Shown here: one piece after another, positions 33,559 to 42,389 of the stretch | How positions within the stretch are numbered: position 1 is the stretch's first letter | Layout: the number at the start of each line of letters is the position of its first letter | Assembly (NCBI RefSeq): GCF_000372465.1 | Contig: NZ_AQUZ01000035.1 | Location: forward strand, 31,082 to 95,081 | Source of the DNA: Kribbella catacumbae DSM 19601 | Lineage (GTDB): Bacteria > Actinomycetota > Actinomycetes > Propionibacteriales > Kribbellaceae | Reading direction: 5' to 3' | Length of the DNA stretch: 64,000 nucleotides | Made by a program: the position numbers and the translations under genes | The notes under the pieces: generated by a model | Told to the model about the DNA's origin: nothing | What the model saw: only the letters and a program-made list of their open reading frames with translations | Database searches by the model: none

Positions 33559-35523
33559 TCAGTTCTGCCTGACGTCCACGAAGGTGCGGGCAACAACCGC
33601 GCCCGCCGGATCGGTGATCCACAGGAGCAGACGATCGTCGCGCGAGACAGGCACCACGATGTCGATCGGATCACCGACGGCGAACGGCAAGGCATCGACC
33701 GGTGCCGAGCCGGAGGCGCCTGACAAGGACCAGTGCAGGGTCCCGAGGAGCTGATCACGGCCGTGGTGGGAGATCCGGACCGGCACCACGACCGGCATCG
33801 CATCCGGCCCGCCCGTTTCGCCGGCCGGCACGACGAGATCGCGGCCGGGTGCCTCCGGGGCGAGGTCGACGATCAGTGTGGTCTGCGCATGGACGTCGGC
33901 GGGGACGGTGCCGCCGAGGTCCTTGGTTCTGCGGTCGTAGGTGTAGATGCCGACGGTCTCGTGTTCGATGTCGTAGAGCTCGGTGTAGATGTAGCCGGCG
34001 TTGCGAGGGTGGCGGCGGAGTTCCTGTGTCTGCCAGCGCAGGTGCCATCCACGCTCGACGCTCGTCGACCCGCCGCCGTACTCGCCGTTGAGCTGCACCT
34101 TGTCCGTCGCGTCGAACCCAGGGGCCGCAATCGCCTTCTTCGCAACGAACTCCGGCCCGAGCCGCACCGGGAAGCTCCCGTCATCGGTGGTGGTCAACCG
34201 ATCCACCACCGCGGCCCACGACTCGACGTTGTCGTCGTAGTAGTGCCAGTCGACCAGATCCGTCTCGACATGCGCCCAGCCCGAATTGTCGACCACCGGA
34301 CGAGTCGGATCCGCGTCGGAGATGATCCGGTACGCACGGCGTACGGCATCCTGTTTCGCGGGATCGCCGGGGACGTCCCAGTCCAGCCCCCACTCCTCGT
34401 TGTACGCACCCCAGATCACGATGCTCGGGTGGTTCCCGTCCCGCGCCACCATCCCTGCTGTCACCTCCTCGAAGGCGGCAACGGCCGCGTCCGTGAACCG
34501 TCCGGTCGACGGCGGTTCGGCCCAGACCAGCAGGCCGAGACAGTCGGCCCAGTACAGCCAGCGGGGGTCCTCGAGCTTGATGTGCTTCCGGACCAGGTTG
34601 AACCCGGCCTCGCGCGCCAGCTCGAGATCACGCCGGAACGCCTCGTCGCTCGGCGCCGCGTGACCGCCCGACGGCCAGAATCCCTGATCCAGCACGCCCC
34701 GCACGTACGTCGGTACGCCGTTCAGCGTGAGGGTGCTGCCCTGCCACTCGACCTTGCGCAGACCGGTGTACCCACGAACCGTGTCCTGGCCGGCCGTGAC
34801 GATCACGTCGTACAGGAAAGGATCCTCGGTGCTCCACAGTCGCGGCTCGGCGATCGGAATCGTCACCGTTCCCGGCCATCCGTCGTACTCGCGGATAGCG
34901 ACGCCCGGGATCTCGATCCGGATCGGCGACGGGCCGGTGACCGTGACCTCGATGCCGTCCAGCGCCGGAGTCGGGCGGAGCGCGAGCTCGGAGATGTACG
35001 CCACCGGCCGCGGCTCGAGCCAGACGGTCTGCCAGATCCCGCTGGACGGAGTGAACGCGCAGCCGTCGTAGTCGTCGGCCGGCAGGCTTCGCTGCTTACC
35101 GTGCGGGATGAACCGCTTGTCCGTTGGCGCGTCGACACGCACGACCAGCGTCCCTGCGCCGGAGTCGTCGAGCAGCTCGGTGATGTCCGACTCGAACGGC
35201 AGATATCCACCCTCATGCTCGGTGGCGAGCTCCCCGTTCACCCACACAGTCGCGTGGTGATGGACGGCGCCGAAGTGCAAGATGATCCGCTCCCCCGCCC
35301 ACTGTGCCGGCCGCGCGATCCGCCGCCGGTACCAGGCCGTCGGCAACCAGTGCGCGCCAACGCCGGAGTCGGGGTGCTCCCAGGGGAACGGCACCACGAT
35401 GGTCTCGGGAAAGTCGTCAGGGTCGGCTGAGTCACGAGCGAAATCCCAGTCACCGTTCAGGTTGAGCCAGCGTGACGAGCGGTCGAAGTGGGGGCGTGGG
35501 TAGTCGGGGCGTGGTGTGTTCAC
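33559..35523 (-). CDS. GH2 family glycoside hydrolase (beta-galactosidase/glucuronidase-like)
   Basis: 654 residues, no signal peptide. Sugar-binding jelly roll ('SRWLNLNGDWDFA', 'WYRRRI', 'GAVHHHATVWVNGE'), immunoglobulin-like domain, then the TIM barrel with acid/base E376 in 'WGAYNEEWG' and nucleophile E481 in 'VQLNGEYGGG'. GTG start at 35523 with GGAG 8 bases upstream; the longer open frame overlaps the permease gene and is rejected. Intracellular partner of the transporter encoded just upstream. Whether it acts on galactosides, glucuronides or arabinosides cannot be told from sequence alone. Confidence 0.9.
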   Translation of the reverse strand: MNTPRPDYPRPHFDRSSRWLNLNGDWDFARDSADPDDFPETIVVPFPWEHPDSGVGAHWLPTAWYRRRIARPAQWAGERIILHFGAVHHHATVWVNGELATEHEGGYLPFESDITELLDDSGAGTLVVRVDAPTDKRFIPHGKQRSLPADDYDGCAFTPSSGIWQTVWLEPRPVAYISELALRPTPALDGIEVTVTGPSPIRIEIPGVAIREYDGWPGTVTIPIAEPRLWSTEDPFLYDVIVTAGQDTVRGYTGLRKVEWQGSTLTLNGVPTYVRGVLDQGFWPSGGHAAPSDEAFRRDLELAREAGFNLVRKHIKLEDPRWLYWADCLGLLVWAEPPSTGRFTDAAVAAFEEVTAGMVARDGNHPSIVIWGAYNEEWGLDWDVPGDPAKQDAVRRAYRIISDADPTRPVVDNSGWAHVETDLVDWHYYDDNVESWAAVVDRLTTTDDGSFPVRLGPEFVAKKAIAAPGFDATDKVQLNGEYGGGSTSVERGWHLRWQTQELRRHPRNAGYIYTELYDIEHETVGIYTYDRRTKDLGGTVPADVHAQTTLIVDLAPEAPGRDLVVPAGETGGPDAMPVVVPVRISHHGRDQLLGTLHWSLSGASGSAPVDALPFAVGDPIDIVVPVSRDDRLLLWITDPAGAVVARTFVDVRQN

Positions 35524-35549
35524 GGTTGTTCTCCAGGTCGGCGTACGCG

Positions 35550-36422
35550 TCAGCCTTTGAGGCTGCCGGCCATGACGCCCTTGATCAGATGGCGTTGCAG
35601 GACGATGAAGACGATGAGCACCGGGATCGCGGCCACGGTGCTGGCGGCGAGCAGCTGACCCCAGACGCTGGTCCAGTCGGCGCCGAGCTGACCCGAGCGG
35701 ATGTTCTGCGCCAGCGCCGACAGCATCACCTGCAAGGTCTGGTGCTGCTCGTCGTTCACCGCCACCACGGGCCAGACGAAGTCGTTGTAGATATTGATGA
35801 AGGTCAGTACGCCGAGCGCCGCCAGCCCCGGCCGGATCACCGGCAGCACGATGCTCGCGAAGATCCGTAGCTCGCCGGCACCGTCGACCCGGGCGGCGTC
35901 GAGGAGCTCGTCGGGGATCGCCATGATCACCTGACGCATCCAGAAAACGCCGAACGCATCGATCGCGCCGGGGAGAATCAGGGCCTGGAACGTGCTGACC
36001 CACCCGAGCTGACTCATCTCCAGCAGCAACGGGACAAGGAGTACGAGCGTCGGCAGCATCAGCGTGGTCAGCACCGTGCCGAACAGCAGCCGCTTGCCCG
36101 GGAAGGCGTACTTCGCGAACGCGAACCCGGCCATCGGACAGAAGATCATCGTCAGCGCGCCCTTGACCACGACCACGATCGCCGTGTTCCGGAACCCGGT
36201 GCCGATCGGGATCGTGTCCAGCATCGACCGGAAGTTCTCCCACGTGAACTGACCTGGATCGAAGCTGAACGGCCGGGCGATGATGTCACCGCCGGCCTTG
36301 AGCGAGGACGCCATCATCCACAGCAGCGGCGCCAGGCTGACGACCCCGGCAACGACCAGCAGGCCGTAACGTCCGGCAGCTCCGAGCCGGACGGAAGCCG
36401 ACGTTCCGGTCCGCGTGCTCAT
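35550..36422 (-). CDS. ABC sugar transporter permease, CUT1 type (MalG-like)
   Basis: 290 residues, six predicted helices, EAA-type motif 'ELLDAARVDGAGELRIFASIVLPVIRPGL'. ATG at 36422 overlaps the previous permease stop (36419-36422), fixing the start. Second membrane subunit of the importer in the LacI-regulated operon. Confidence 0.92.
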   Translation of the reverse strand: MSTRTGTSASVRLGAAGRYGLLVVAGVVSLAPLLWMMASSLKAGGDIIARPFSFDPGQFTWENFRSMLDTIPIGTGFRNTAIVVVVKGALTMIFCPMAGFAFAKYAFPGKRLLFGTVLTTLMLPTLVLLVPLLLEMSQLGWVSTFQALILPGAIDAFGVFWMRQVIMAIPDELLDAARVDGAGELRIFASIVLPVIRPGLAALGVLTFINIYNDFVWPVVAVNDEQHQTLQVMLSALAQNIRSGQLGADWTSVWGQLLAASTVAAIPVLIVFIVLQRHLIKGVMAGSLKG

Positions 36423-37366
36423 GAGTCCTCCCTCGACCGCAGTAGGCGGATCGACGCGAGCGACAGGGCCAGCACCATCAGCACGAGCAGCATCGAGTTC
36501 GCAGCACCGAGGCCGAGGTCGGAGTTGGTGATGTGCTTGTAGAGATAGAGCCCCGCGGTCCGGGTGCCGTTGAACGGTCCGCCACCGGTCACGACGTACG
36601 GCTCGGCGAAGAGCTGGAACACGGTCAACGTCCCGATCACGACGACGAAGCTCAACGTCCGCGTCACCAGCGGGACGGTGATCGACCAGAACTGCTGCCA
36701 CGCGCCGGCGCCGTCGATCCGGGCCGCCTCGTAGACGTCCGAGGGGATCGTCGACAATCCCGCCATCAGCAAGATGACCGCGTACCCGGTCGTTCGCCAG
36801 AGCACCAGCAGCGCGACGGTCACCTTCGCCCACGCCGACGTCGTCAACCATCCGACGGCCGGCAGCCCGAGTGAGGTCAGGCCATGGTTCACCGCGCCGA
36901 AGTCCTGGTCGAACAAGATGATCCAGACCTGCGCCATCGCCACCAGCGGGGTGACGAACGGCGCGATCAGCGCGGCACTGAACAGCCCGCGGAACCTCGC
37001 CTTCCGCAACGCGACCGCGATCGTCAGCGCGAGCAGGATCTGCGCCGGTACGACGAGCAGCCACAGCGCACCCGACGTTGCCATCGACTGCCAGAAGTCC
37101 GGACTGGTCAGCAGGAAGCGGTAGTTGGCGAACCCGATGACCTCGAGCGCACCGGCGCCGTGCCAGTTGGTGAAGCTCAGTTGCAGCGCGAAGAAGATCG
37201 GGTAGGCGCTGAAGGCGGCGAACACGAGGACGAACGGTGCGACGAACAGGTACGGCGCGGCCTTGACCCGGCGAGACCCGCGCCGGCCCGGCCGTCCGCC
37301 GCGGCGTCGCCGGATCATGCTCGCCTCCCCCCGGGTCGCCGTCGGCTCGGTGACGGTCACCATCAA
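36419..37366 (-). CDS. ABC sugar transporter permease, CUT1 type (MalF-like)
   Basis: 315 residues. A basic N-terminal tail ('RRRRGGRPGRRGSRRVK') is followed by six helices and the EAA motif 'DVYEAARIDGAGAWQQFWSITVPLV'. The start overlaps the end of the binding-protein gene by four bases (37363-37366). Pairs with the permease encoded at 35550. No ATPase gene accompanies them. Confidence 0.92.
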   Translation of the reverse strand: MMVTVTEPTATRGEASMIRRRRGGRPGRRGSRRVKAAPYLFVAPFVLVFAAFSAYPIFFALQLSFTNWHGAGALEVIGFANYRFLLTSPDFWQSMATSGALWLLVVPAQILLALTIAVALRKARFRGLFSAALIAPFVTPLVAMAQVWIILFDQDFGAVNHGLTSLGLPAVGWLTTSAWAKVTVALLVLWRTTGYAVILLMAGLSTIPSDVYEAARIDGAGAWQQFWSITVPLVTRTLSFVVVIGTLTVFQLFAEPYVVTGGGPFNGTRTAGLYLYKHITNSDLGLGAANSMLLVLMVLALSLASIRLLRSREDS

Positions 37367-38721
37367 CTGGGCCCCATCAGGTTTTTCTGAATCTGGGTCG
37401 CCGAGGTCTTCAGGACCTCATCGGGCCCCATCTGCCCGGCGAGCAACTTCTGCACGTTGACGCCGAAGTAGTCGACGGCCTTCCCCCACCAGGTCGGGAT
37501 GCTGTACCCGCCGGGGACCTGCTTGCCCGCCTCGACCGCGACCTTCCACAGGTCCTGGCCGCCGAGTGCCTCGATCGGCTTGAACAGCGGAGCGTTCGGG
37601 TCGAGCGCCGGCAGGTACGACGGGATCGACGTGTTCAGGCCGCCCGGGTAGACCTCGTTCGACCCGTACACCGTGGTGTAGCCCTCCTTGCTGAAGACGA
37701 GGTGCTCATAGAGCCGCCAGGCCAGCTCGGGGTTCTTCGCCTTGGCCGGGATGACGAACGACGAGCCGCCCATCACGCCGGCCCGCGGACCACCGGCCTG
37801 CCAGGCGGGCAGCGCGGCTGCCCGCCACTTCCCCTTGCTTGCCTTCAGCAACTGCTGCGGTACGAACGCAAACCACTGCGCCCACGGCACGAACACCTGG
37901 GTCCCGTTGTCCTGCGTCTGCAGGTCGGTCGGCTGGGTGTACTTCGCCAGCGTTCCGAGCCCCTCGCCGCGCACCGTATCCAGCCAGGTGAGCGTCTTGC
38001 GGTACGGGTCGGAGTCGATCGAGAGCTTGCCCTGGGCATCGACCATCGCCCCGCCCTGCTGGTTCGCGAACATGTCGATCCACAGCTGCGCCAGGAACTG
38101 GTCGTTCTCGAGGTGGATCGGCTTGGCCTGCGGGAACTTCTCCCGGACCGTCCGCGCTGCCCCGAGCAGAGCGTCGTACGTCGTCAGGCTCGCCGGGTCG
38201 ACGCCCGCCTGCGTGACGATGTCCTCGCGGTAGAACAGCAGACCGGGGTCCAGGTCCCACGGCACCGCGATGACTTTGCCGTCGACGGTGACCACACCGA
38301 GCTTGTACGGCGCGATGTCGGACTTGTACTGCTCGATCAGCCGGCTGAGGTCATGCAGATGCGGCGCAACGCCGGTCAGCAGCGCGTCGTCGTAGAACGC
38401 GCCGTCGGGGACACCCGCGCCGCTGATCAGCGTGGCCGGGAGCTTGGCGTTGATGTCGACAGCGAGGTGATTCACCTTCACCTGCGGGTACTTCGCGGTG
38501 AACGACGCGATCGCCTTGTCGAACACCTTGTACAGGTCGCCGGTGCGATCCCAGATGGTGAGCTCGCCCGACGGTGGCGTGGTCGCAGTGCTGGTCGGCA
38601 GCGGATTGCTGCCGGTGGTGTTGCCCGGTGCGCAGGCACCGAGGCCGCCGGCGACCAGGGCGGCACCAGCACCCCGGAGCACATTTCGACGGGAAACCGG
38701 GACTACAAGGGGATTGGCCAT
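37363..38721 (-). CDS. Sugar-binding lipoprotein, Tat-type signal
   Basis: 452 residues from the ATG at 38721, first gene of the operon. The signal peptide combines a twin-arginine motif ('VSRRNVLRGAGAALVAGGLGAC') and a lipobox (LGAC), so it is probably exported folded by Tat and then lipidated. Solute-binding family 1 fold ('TIWDRTGDLYKVFDKAIASFTAKYPQVKVNHLAV', 'VIAVPWDLDPGLLFYRED'). Two LacI operators lie directly upstream. Substrate unknown, presumably an oligosaccharide released by the propeller-lectin enzyme and cut by the GH2 enzyme. Confidence 0.92.
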   Translation of the reverse strand: MANPLVVPVSRRNVLRGAGAALVAGGLGACAPGNTTGSNPLPTSTATTPPSGELTIWDRTGDLYKVFDKAIASFTAKYPQVKVNHLAVDINAKLPATLISGAGVPDGAFYDDALLTGVAPHLHDLSRLIEQYKSDIAPYKLGVVTVDGKVIAVPWDLDPGLLFYREDIVTQAGVDPASLTTYDALLGAARTVREKFPQAKPIHLENDQFLAQLWIDMFANQQGGAMVDAQGKLSIDSDPYRKTLTWLDTVRGEGLGTLAKYTQPTDLQTQDNGTQVFVPWAQWFAFVPQQLLKASKGKWRAAALPAWQAGGPRAGVMGGSSFVIPAKAKNPELAWRLYEHLVFSKEGYTTVYGSNEVYPGGLNTSIPSYLPALDPNAPLFKPIEALGGQDLWKVAVEAGKQVPGGYSIPTWWGKAVDYFGVNVQKLLAGQMGPDEVLKTSATQIQKNLMGPS

Positions 38722-38748
38722 GTCGCGTCCTCTGGACAATTCGCTGGG

Positions 38749-38764
38749 CTTGCAACGTTGCAAG
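38749..38764. promoter_or_regulatory. LacI operator 1
   Basis: Perfect 16-bp palindrome CTTGCAACGTTGCAAG with the central CG typical of LacI-family operators. 28 bases upstream of the binding-protein start on the minus strand. Confidence 0.85.
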
Positions 38765-38784
38765 TGATGCTGGAGACGCTAAGG

Positions 38785-38798
38785 TTGCAACGTTGCAA
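38785..38798. promoter_or_regulatory. LacI operator 2
   Basis: The same 14-bp core TTGCAACGTTGCAA, centre 35 bp from operator 1, and 38 bases before the lacI-type gene start. Placement between divergent genes suits control of both the operon and the regulator itself. Confidence 0.85.
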
Positions 38799-38835
38799 GT
38801 GTCAAGAGTTCGCCCTATCGGAAACGAGGTGCACA

Positions 38836-39843
38836 GTGGCCGCCACACTGCGTGAAGTCGCCGAGCGGGCCGGGGTCTCGGCCCGGACGGTGTCGAACGT
38901 CGTCAACGACTTCCCCCAGGTCGCGCCCGCCACCCGAGCCCGGGTGCAGCAGGCGCTGGACGAGCTCGGGTACCAGCCCAACGCGGTCGCCCGAAACCTG
39001 CGGAACGGTCGCTCGGGACTGATCGCACTGGTGCTGCCGGAGCTCGACGTACCGTATTTCGCCGAGCTGACCCGGGCTGTGATCGAGCAGGCGGCAGCCG
39101 CCGGCTACACGGTCGTGGTCGACCAGACCGACGGTGACCCGGTCCGCGAGCGCGAGCTGGTCATGCGTGGCAACCGTGCCGCGATGTTCGACGGGCTGAT
39201 CTTCAACCCACTGGCGCTCGGCAGTGCCGACCTGCGCAACAGGTCGTCGTCGACGCCGGTGGTGTTGCTCGGTGAGCGCGTCGTCCAGGGCGGGCTCGAC
39301 CACATCATGATCGACAACGTCGGCGCCGCCGAGCTCGCGACCCGGCATCTGATCGACCTGGACCGGCAGCGGATCGCCGCGATCGGAGACCAGTCTGACG
39401 AGAGCCGCCAGACCGGCCGTCTCCGGACCGAGGGGTACCAGTCAGCCTTGCGCTCGGCCGGCCACGAGATGCGTCCCGACCTCATCCGCCCCACCGAGTT
39501 CTTCCACCGCGCCGACGGCGCCGCTGCCATGTCCGACCTGCTCGCGCTCCCCGATCCCCCCGACGCCGTCTTCTGCTACAACGACCTGCTGGCCCTCGGC
39601 GCCCTCCGTACCATCCTCAGCCACGGCCTCCGCGTCCCCGACGACATCGCCCTGGTCGGCTTCGACGACATCGAGGACGGCCGCTACAGCACCCCCAGCC
39701 TCACCACCATCCGCCCCGACAAGACCCAGATCGCCAAGCACGCCGTCCAACTCCTGTTGAACCGCCTCGATGGCGACAAATCCGCCCCCGCCGAACTCTC
39801 CGCCGACTACGACCTGGTGATCCGCGAAAGCACCACCCTCTGA
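38836..39843 (+). CDS. LacI-family transcriptional regulator
   Basis: 335 residues from the GTG at 38836. N-terminal LacI helix-turn-helix 'ATLREVAERAGVSARTVSNVVNDFPQVAPATRARVQQALDELGYQPNAVAR' then a periplasmic-binding-like effector domain ('GLIALVLPELDVPYFAELTRAVIEQAAAAGYTVV', 'PDAVFCYNDLLALGALR', 'IALVGFDDIEDGRY'). Divergent from the sugar operon, with two matching palindromic operators between them, so it almost certainly represses that operon until its sugar is present. The frame extends far upstream but that part is antisense to the binding-protein gene. Confidence 0.93.
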   Translation: MAATLREVAERAGVSARTVSNVVNDFPQVAPATRARVQQALDELGYQPNAVARNLRNGRSGLIALVLPELDVPYFAELTRAVIEQAAAAGYTVVVDQTDGDPVRERELVMRGNRAAMFDGLIFNPLALGSADLRNRSSSTPVVLLGERVVQGGLDHIMIDNVGAAELATRHLIDLDRQRIAAIGDQSDESRQTGRLRTEGYQSALRSAGHEMRPDLIRPTEFFHRADGAAAMSDLLALPDPPDAVFCYNDLLALGALRTILSHGLRVPDDIALVGFDDIEDGRYSTPSLTTIRPDKTQIAKHAVQLLLNRLDGDKSAPAELSADYDLVIRESTTL

Positions 39844-39914
39844 TCCCGCAGTCAGCCCAGCGGGTAGGCCCCACCGAACCAGCGGGGTCGGGCCGGGTGG
39901 TCTATAGTCGACGT

Positions 39915-40322
39915 ATGAAGAGTTCTGCAGATGTGCAAACGCCTGCGGCGATCGACAGTTGCACTGTGCGGCTGGTGGATCCCGAGCGGGTGGAGGCGGT
40001 CAATGCCAGGATGCCTTCCGAGCAGGATGTCGTCGACACGGCCGACGTGTTCGGGCTGCTCGGTGACCCGCGGCGGCTGAAGTTGCTCGTCGCGCTGCTG
40101 GACGGCGAGCTGTGCGTCTGCGATCTCGCCGCGGTGACGGGGATGAGCGAGTCGGCCACCTCGCACGCGCTCCGGTTGCTGCGGGCCCATCGGGTGGTCT
40201 CGGTACGCCGGGACGGCCGGATGGCGTACTACCGGCTCGACGACGCGCACGTCCGGATGCTCGTCGATCTTGCCGTCGCCCACACCGAGCACACGGATGC
40301 GATCCACCCGGAGCGTGGCTGA
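39915..40322 (+). CDS. ArsR/SmtB-family metal-sensing repressor
   Basis: 135 residues. A winged-helix ArsR domain with the metal-binding 'DGELCVCDLAAVTGMSESATSHALRLLRAHRVV' (ELCVCDL, Cys pair in helix alpha3) and a His-containing C-terminal helix ('DLAVAHTEHTDAIHPERG') resembling Zn sites of SmtB/CzrA proteins. The stop shares one base with the start of the cation exporter gene, so the pair is an efflux module with its own repressor. Metal probably Zn, Cd or Co. Confidence 0.93.
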   Translation: MKSSADVQTPAAIDSCTVRLVDPERVEAVNARMPSEQDVVDTADVFGLLGDPRRLKLLVALLDGELCVCDLAAVTGMSESATSHALRLLRAHRVVSVRRDGRMAYYRLDDAHVRMLVDLAVAHTEHTDAIHPERG

Positions 40323-41398
40323 TGGGTGCGGGTCACGGCCATGGTCACGGCCACGCGGTCAGTGCTGATGCCGACCGGAAGCTGCTGAGCTGGGCGCTCG
40401 CGCTGATCCTGGCGTTCATGGCCGCTGAGGTGGTCGTCGGCTTCGCGGCCGGTTCGCTCGCGTTGATCACCGACGCCGCGCACATGCTCACCGACGCCGC
40501 CGCGATCGCCCTTGCGCTGATCGCGATCCGGCTCTCGGCGCGGCCGCCTGCCGGTGGTTTCACCTATGGTCTGAAGCGGGTCGAGATTCTCTCCGCGCAG
40601 GCCAACGGCATCACCCTGCTGCTGCTCGCGGCGTTCTTCGTCTACGAGTCGATCAGCCGGCTGATCGACCCGCCCGAGGTCAAGGGCGCGCTGGTGCTGA
40701 TCACCGGCGTCGTCGGCATCGTGGTGAACCTGATCGCGACCTGGCTGCTCAGCAAGGCGAACCGCTCCAGCCTGAACGTCGAGGGCGCCTTCCAGCACAT
40801 CCTCAACGATCTCTTCGCCTTCGTCGCCACCGCCGTCGCCGGTCTGGTCGTGCTGCTCACCGGCTTCACCCGCGCCGACTCGATCGCCGCGATGATCGTA
40901 GCGGCGCTGATGCTGAAGGCGGGGATCGGGCTGGTCCGCGACTCCGGCCGGATCTTCCTCGAGGCGGCACCCGCCGGCCTCGACCCGGCCACGGTCGGCG
41001 CCGAGCTGTGCGCAGTACCGGGGGTGGTCGAGGTGCACGATCTGCACGTCTGGGAGATCACCTCTGGGGAGCCGGCCGCGTCGGCGCACATCCTGGTCAG
41101 CGAAGGGCTGGACTGCCACGAGATCCGCAGCCAGATCGAGACGCTGCTGGCCGAGCGGCACCACCTGACCCACTCGACGCTCCAGGTCGACCACGCGTCA
41201 GGCGACGTACAGGCTGCTCACTGCAGTGACGCGCACGGCGAGGTGCACCGGCCCGTCGGCTCTGTCGAGGTCGTCGAGGCCGTCGAGGCCGTCGAGGCCG
41301 TCGAGGCCGTCGAGGCCGTCGAGGCCGTCGAGGCCGTCGAGGCCGTCGAGGTCAGAGCCGCTGGTACAGGAGCTGGCCCGGCCACTCCGAATCACTGA
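40322..41398 (+). CDS. Cation diffusion facilitator (Zn/Cd/Co efflux), with repeat-expanded C-terminus
   Basis: 358 residues. N-terminal His-rich 'MGAGHGHGHGHA'; six helices with the CDF metal-site motifs 'DAAHMLTDAAAI' (TM2) and 'HILNDLFAF' (TM5); cytoplasmic metallochaperone-like domain with 'EVHDLHVWEITSGEPAASAHI'. It exports divalent metal by proton antiport. The normal domain ends near 'LQVDHASGDVQAAHCSDAHGEVH'. After it come ten Val-Glu-Ala/Val triplets from a 9-bp repeat, and the frame ends inside the convergent GNAT gene (47-base overlap). The tail is therefore probably a by-product of repeat growth. Confidence 0.93.
   Translation: MGAGHGHGHGHAVSADADRKLLSWALALILAFMAAEVVVGFAAGSLALITDAAHMLTDAAAIALALIAIRLSARPPAGGFTYGLKRVEILSAQANGITLLLLAAFFVYESISRLIDPPEVKGALVLITGVVGIVVNLIATWLLSKANRSSLNVEGAFQHILNDLFAFVATAVAGLVVLLTGFTRADSIAAMIVAALMLKAGIGLVRDSGRIFLEAAPAGLDPATVGAELCAVPGVVEVHDLHVWEITSGEPAASAHILVSEGLDCHEIRSQIETLLAERHHLTHSTLQVDHASGDVQAAHCSDAHGEVHRPVGSVEVVEAVEAVEAVEAVEAVEAVEAVEAVEVRAAGTGAGPATPNH
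41264..41353. repeat. 9-bp minisatellite, ten units
   Basis: GTCGAGGCC repeated eight times exactly (41273-41344), bordered on each side by one GTCGAGGTC. It encodes Val-Glu-Ala repeats in the CDF gene, and its last bases touch the stop codon of the convergent GNAT gene (41352-41354). Confidence 0.95.
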
Positions 41399-41873
41399 CC
41401 TGTACGCCGAACGGCTCCGCCCGGGTGAAGCCCTGCTCCTCGTAGTACCGGATCAGGGCGCCGTCGCCGCCGCCGAAGCAGTCCACCCGGAGCAGCTCGA
41501 CGCCGAGCCCGCGTGCCAACGTGCGCGCGTGCTCGAGCAGGTCGGTGCCGATGCCGCTGCCCTGAACCGTCCGATCGGTCACCAGCAGCCGGATGTAGAG
41601 CTCCGGCTCGGTCGCGGGCGGCACGTAGGGCAGCGCCTCACCGACCGCCAGCGCGCCGACGACCCGCCCGGCCAACTCGGCCACCCAGAGCCCTTCGTCG
41701 GCGACGAACCCCTCGATCTGCTCGACCCGGCGCGGGTTGGTCGAATGCGCCTCGGTCCCCCACTGGTCGGTCCGCCCGCGGGCAACCAACCAGTCGGTTG
41801 CTTTGTCGAGCATCTCCAGGACCGCCGCGACGTCATCGCGCCCACCGCGCCGGATACTCAGAGAAGAAATCAC
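41352..41873 (-). CDS. GNAT family N-acetyltransferase
   Basis: 173 residues from the GTG at 41873 (GAGGA 8 bases upstream). Complete GNAT fold: 'LSIRRGGRDDVAAVLEML' at the start, 'LYIRLLVTDRTVQGSGIGTDLLEHARTLARGLGVELLRVDCF' with the acetyl-CoA pyrophosphate loop, and 'ALIRYYEEQGFTRAEPF'. Substrate unknown. Its 3' end overlaps the repeat-expanded end of the CDF gene on the other strand. Confidence 0.88.
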   Translation of the reverse strand: MISSLSIRRGGRDDVAAVLEMLDKATDWLVARGRTDQWGTEAHSTNPRRVEQIEGFVADEGLWVAELAGRVVGALAVGEALPYVPPATEPELYIRLLVTDRTVQGSGIGTDLLEHARTLARGLGVELLRVDCFGGGDGALIRYYEEQGFTRAEPFGVQVSDSEWPGQLLYQRL

Positions 41874-41954
41874 CGCACCATCCTCGCACCCTGTCGAAAA
41901 CGGGATGACGGTCTCTACGTACCCAGTGAAGGCCGATCCTGAGGAGGAAACATC

Positions 41955-42230
41955 ATGACCACCAAACTGGACAAGACGTTCATCGCACCGCTGCTGAAGA
42001 GCCCGGCCAAGGGCGGCTGGACGTACCTCCAGATGCCGGGCTCCGCCGAGTACTTCGGAACGCGCGGCCTGGTGAAGGTACGCGGGACGATGGACGGGCA
42101 CCCGTTCGAGAGCTCGTTCATGGCGCTCGGCGACGGCACCCACAAGCTCCCGGTGAAAGGCGAGCTCCGGGACCTGCTCGGCAAACAGCCCGGCGAGGAG
42201 ATCACCGTGCATCTGGAGGAGCGACTCTAG
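41955..42230 (+). CDS. DUF1905 domain protein
   Basis: 91 residues with ribosome site GGAGGA a few bases before the ATG at 41955. 'GWTYLQMPGSAEYFGTRGLVKVRGTMDGHPFESSFMALGDGTHKLPVKGELRDLLGKQPGEEITVHLEE' is the DUF1905 fold, a small beta-barrel found alone or fused to YdeI-like domains. Function not known. A 25-bp minisatellite begins right after the stop. Confidence 0.88.
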   Translation: MTTKLDKTFIAPLLKSPAKGGWTYLQMPGSAEYFGTRGLVKVRGTMDGHPFESSFMALGDGTHKLPVKGELRDLLGKQPGEEITVHLEERL

Positions 42231-42237
42231 GCGCCCT

Positions 42238-42389
42238 GGCTCACCGTTGGGGCTGAGTCGGACCAGCTCACCCCGGGCTGACTCGGACCAGCTCACCCCG
42301 GGCTGACTCGGACCAGCTCACCCCGGGCTGACTCGGGCCAGCTCACCCCGGGCTGACTCGGGCCGGCTCACCCCGTGGGCTGACTTGGA
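42238..42389. repeat. 25-bp minisatellite between DUF1905 and SDR genes
   Basis: Four full units of AGCTCACCCCGGGCTGACTC plus GGRCC start at 42265, 42290, 42315 and 42340, flanked by degenerate units at 42238 and 42365. The last unit contains the SDR stop codon (42368-42370) and part of its C-terminal coding sequence. Confidence 0.92.

Noticed and set aside
41198..41395. 65-residue minus-strand frame rich in Gly-Leu-Asp repeats.
   Set aside because: It is simply the antisense reading of the 9-bp minisatellite.
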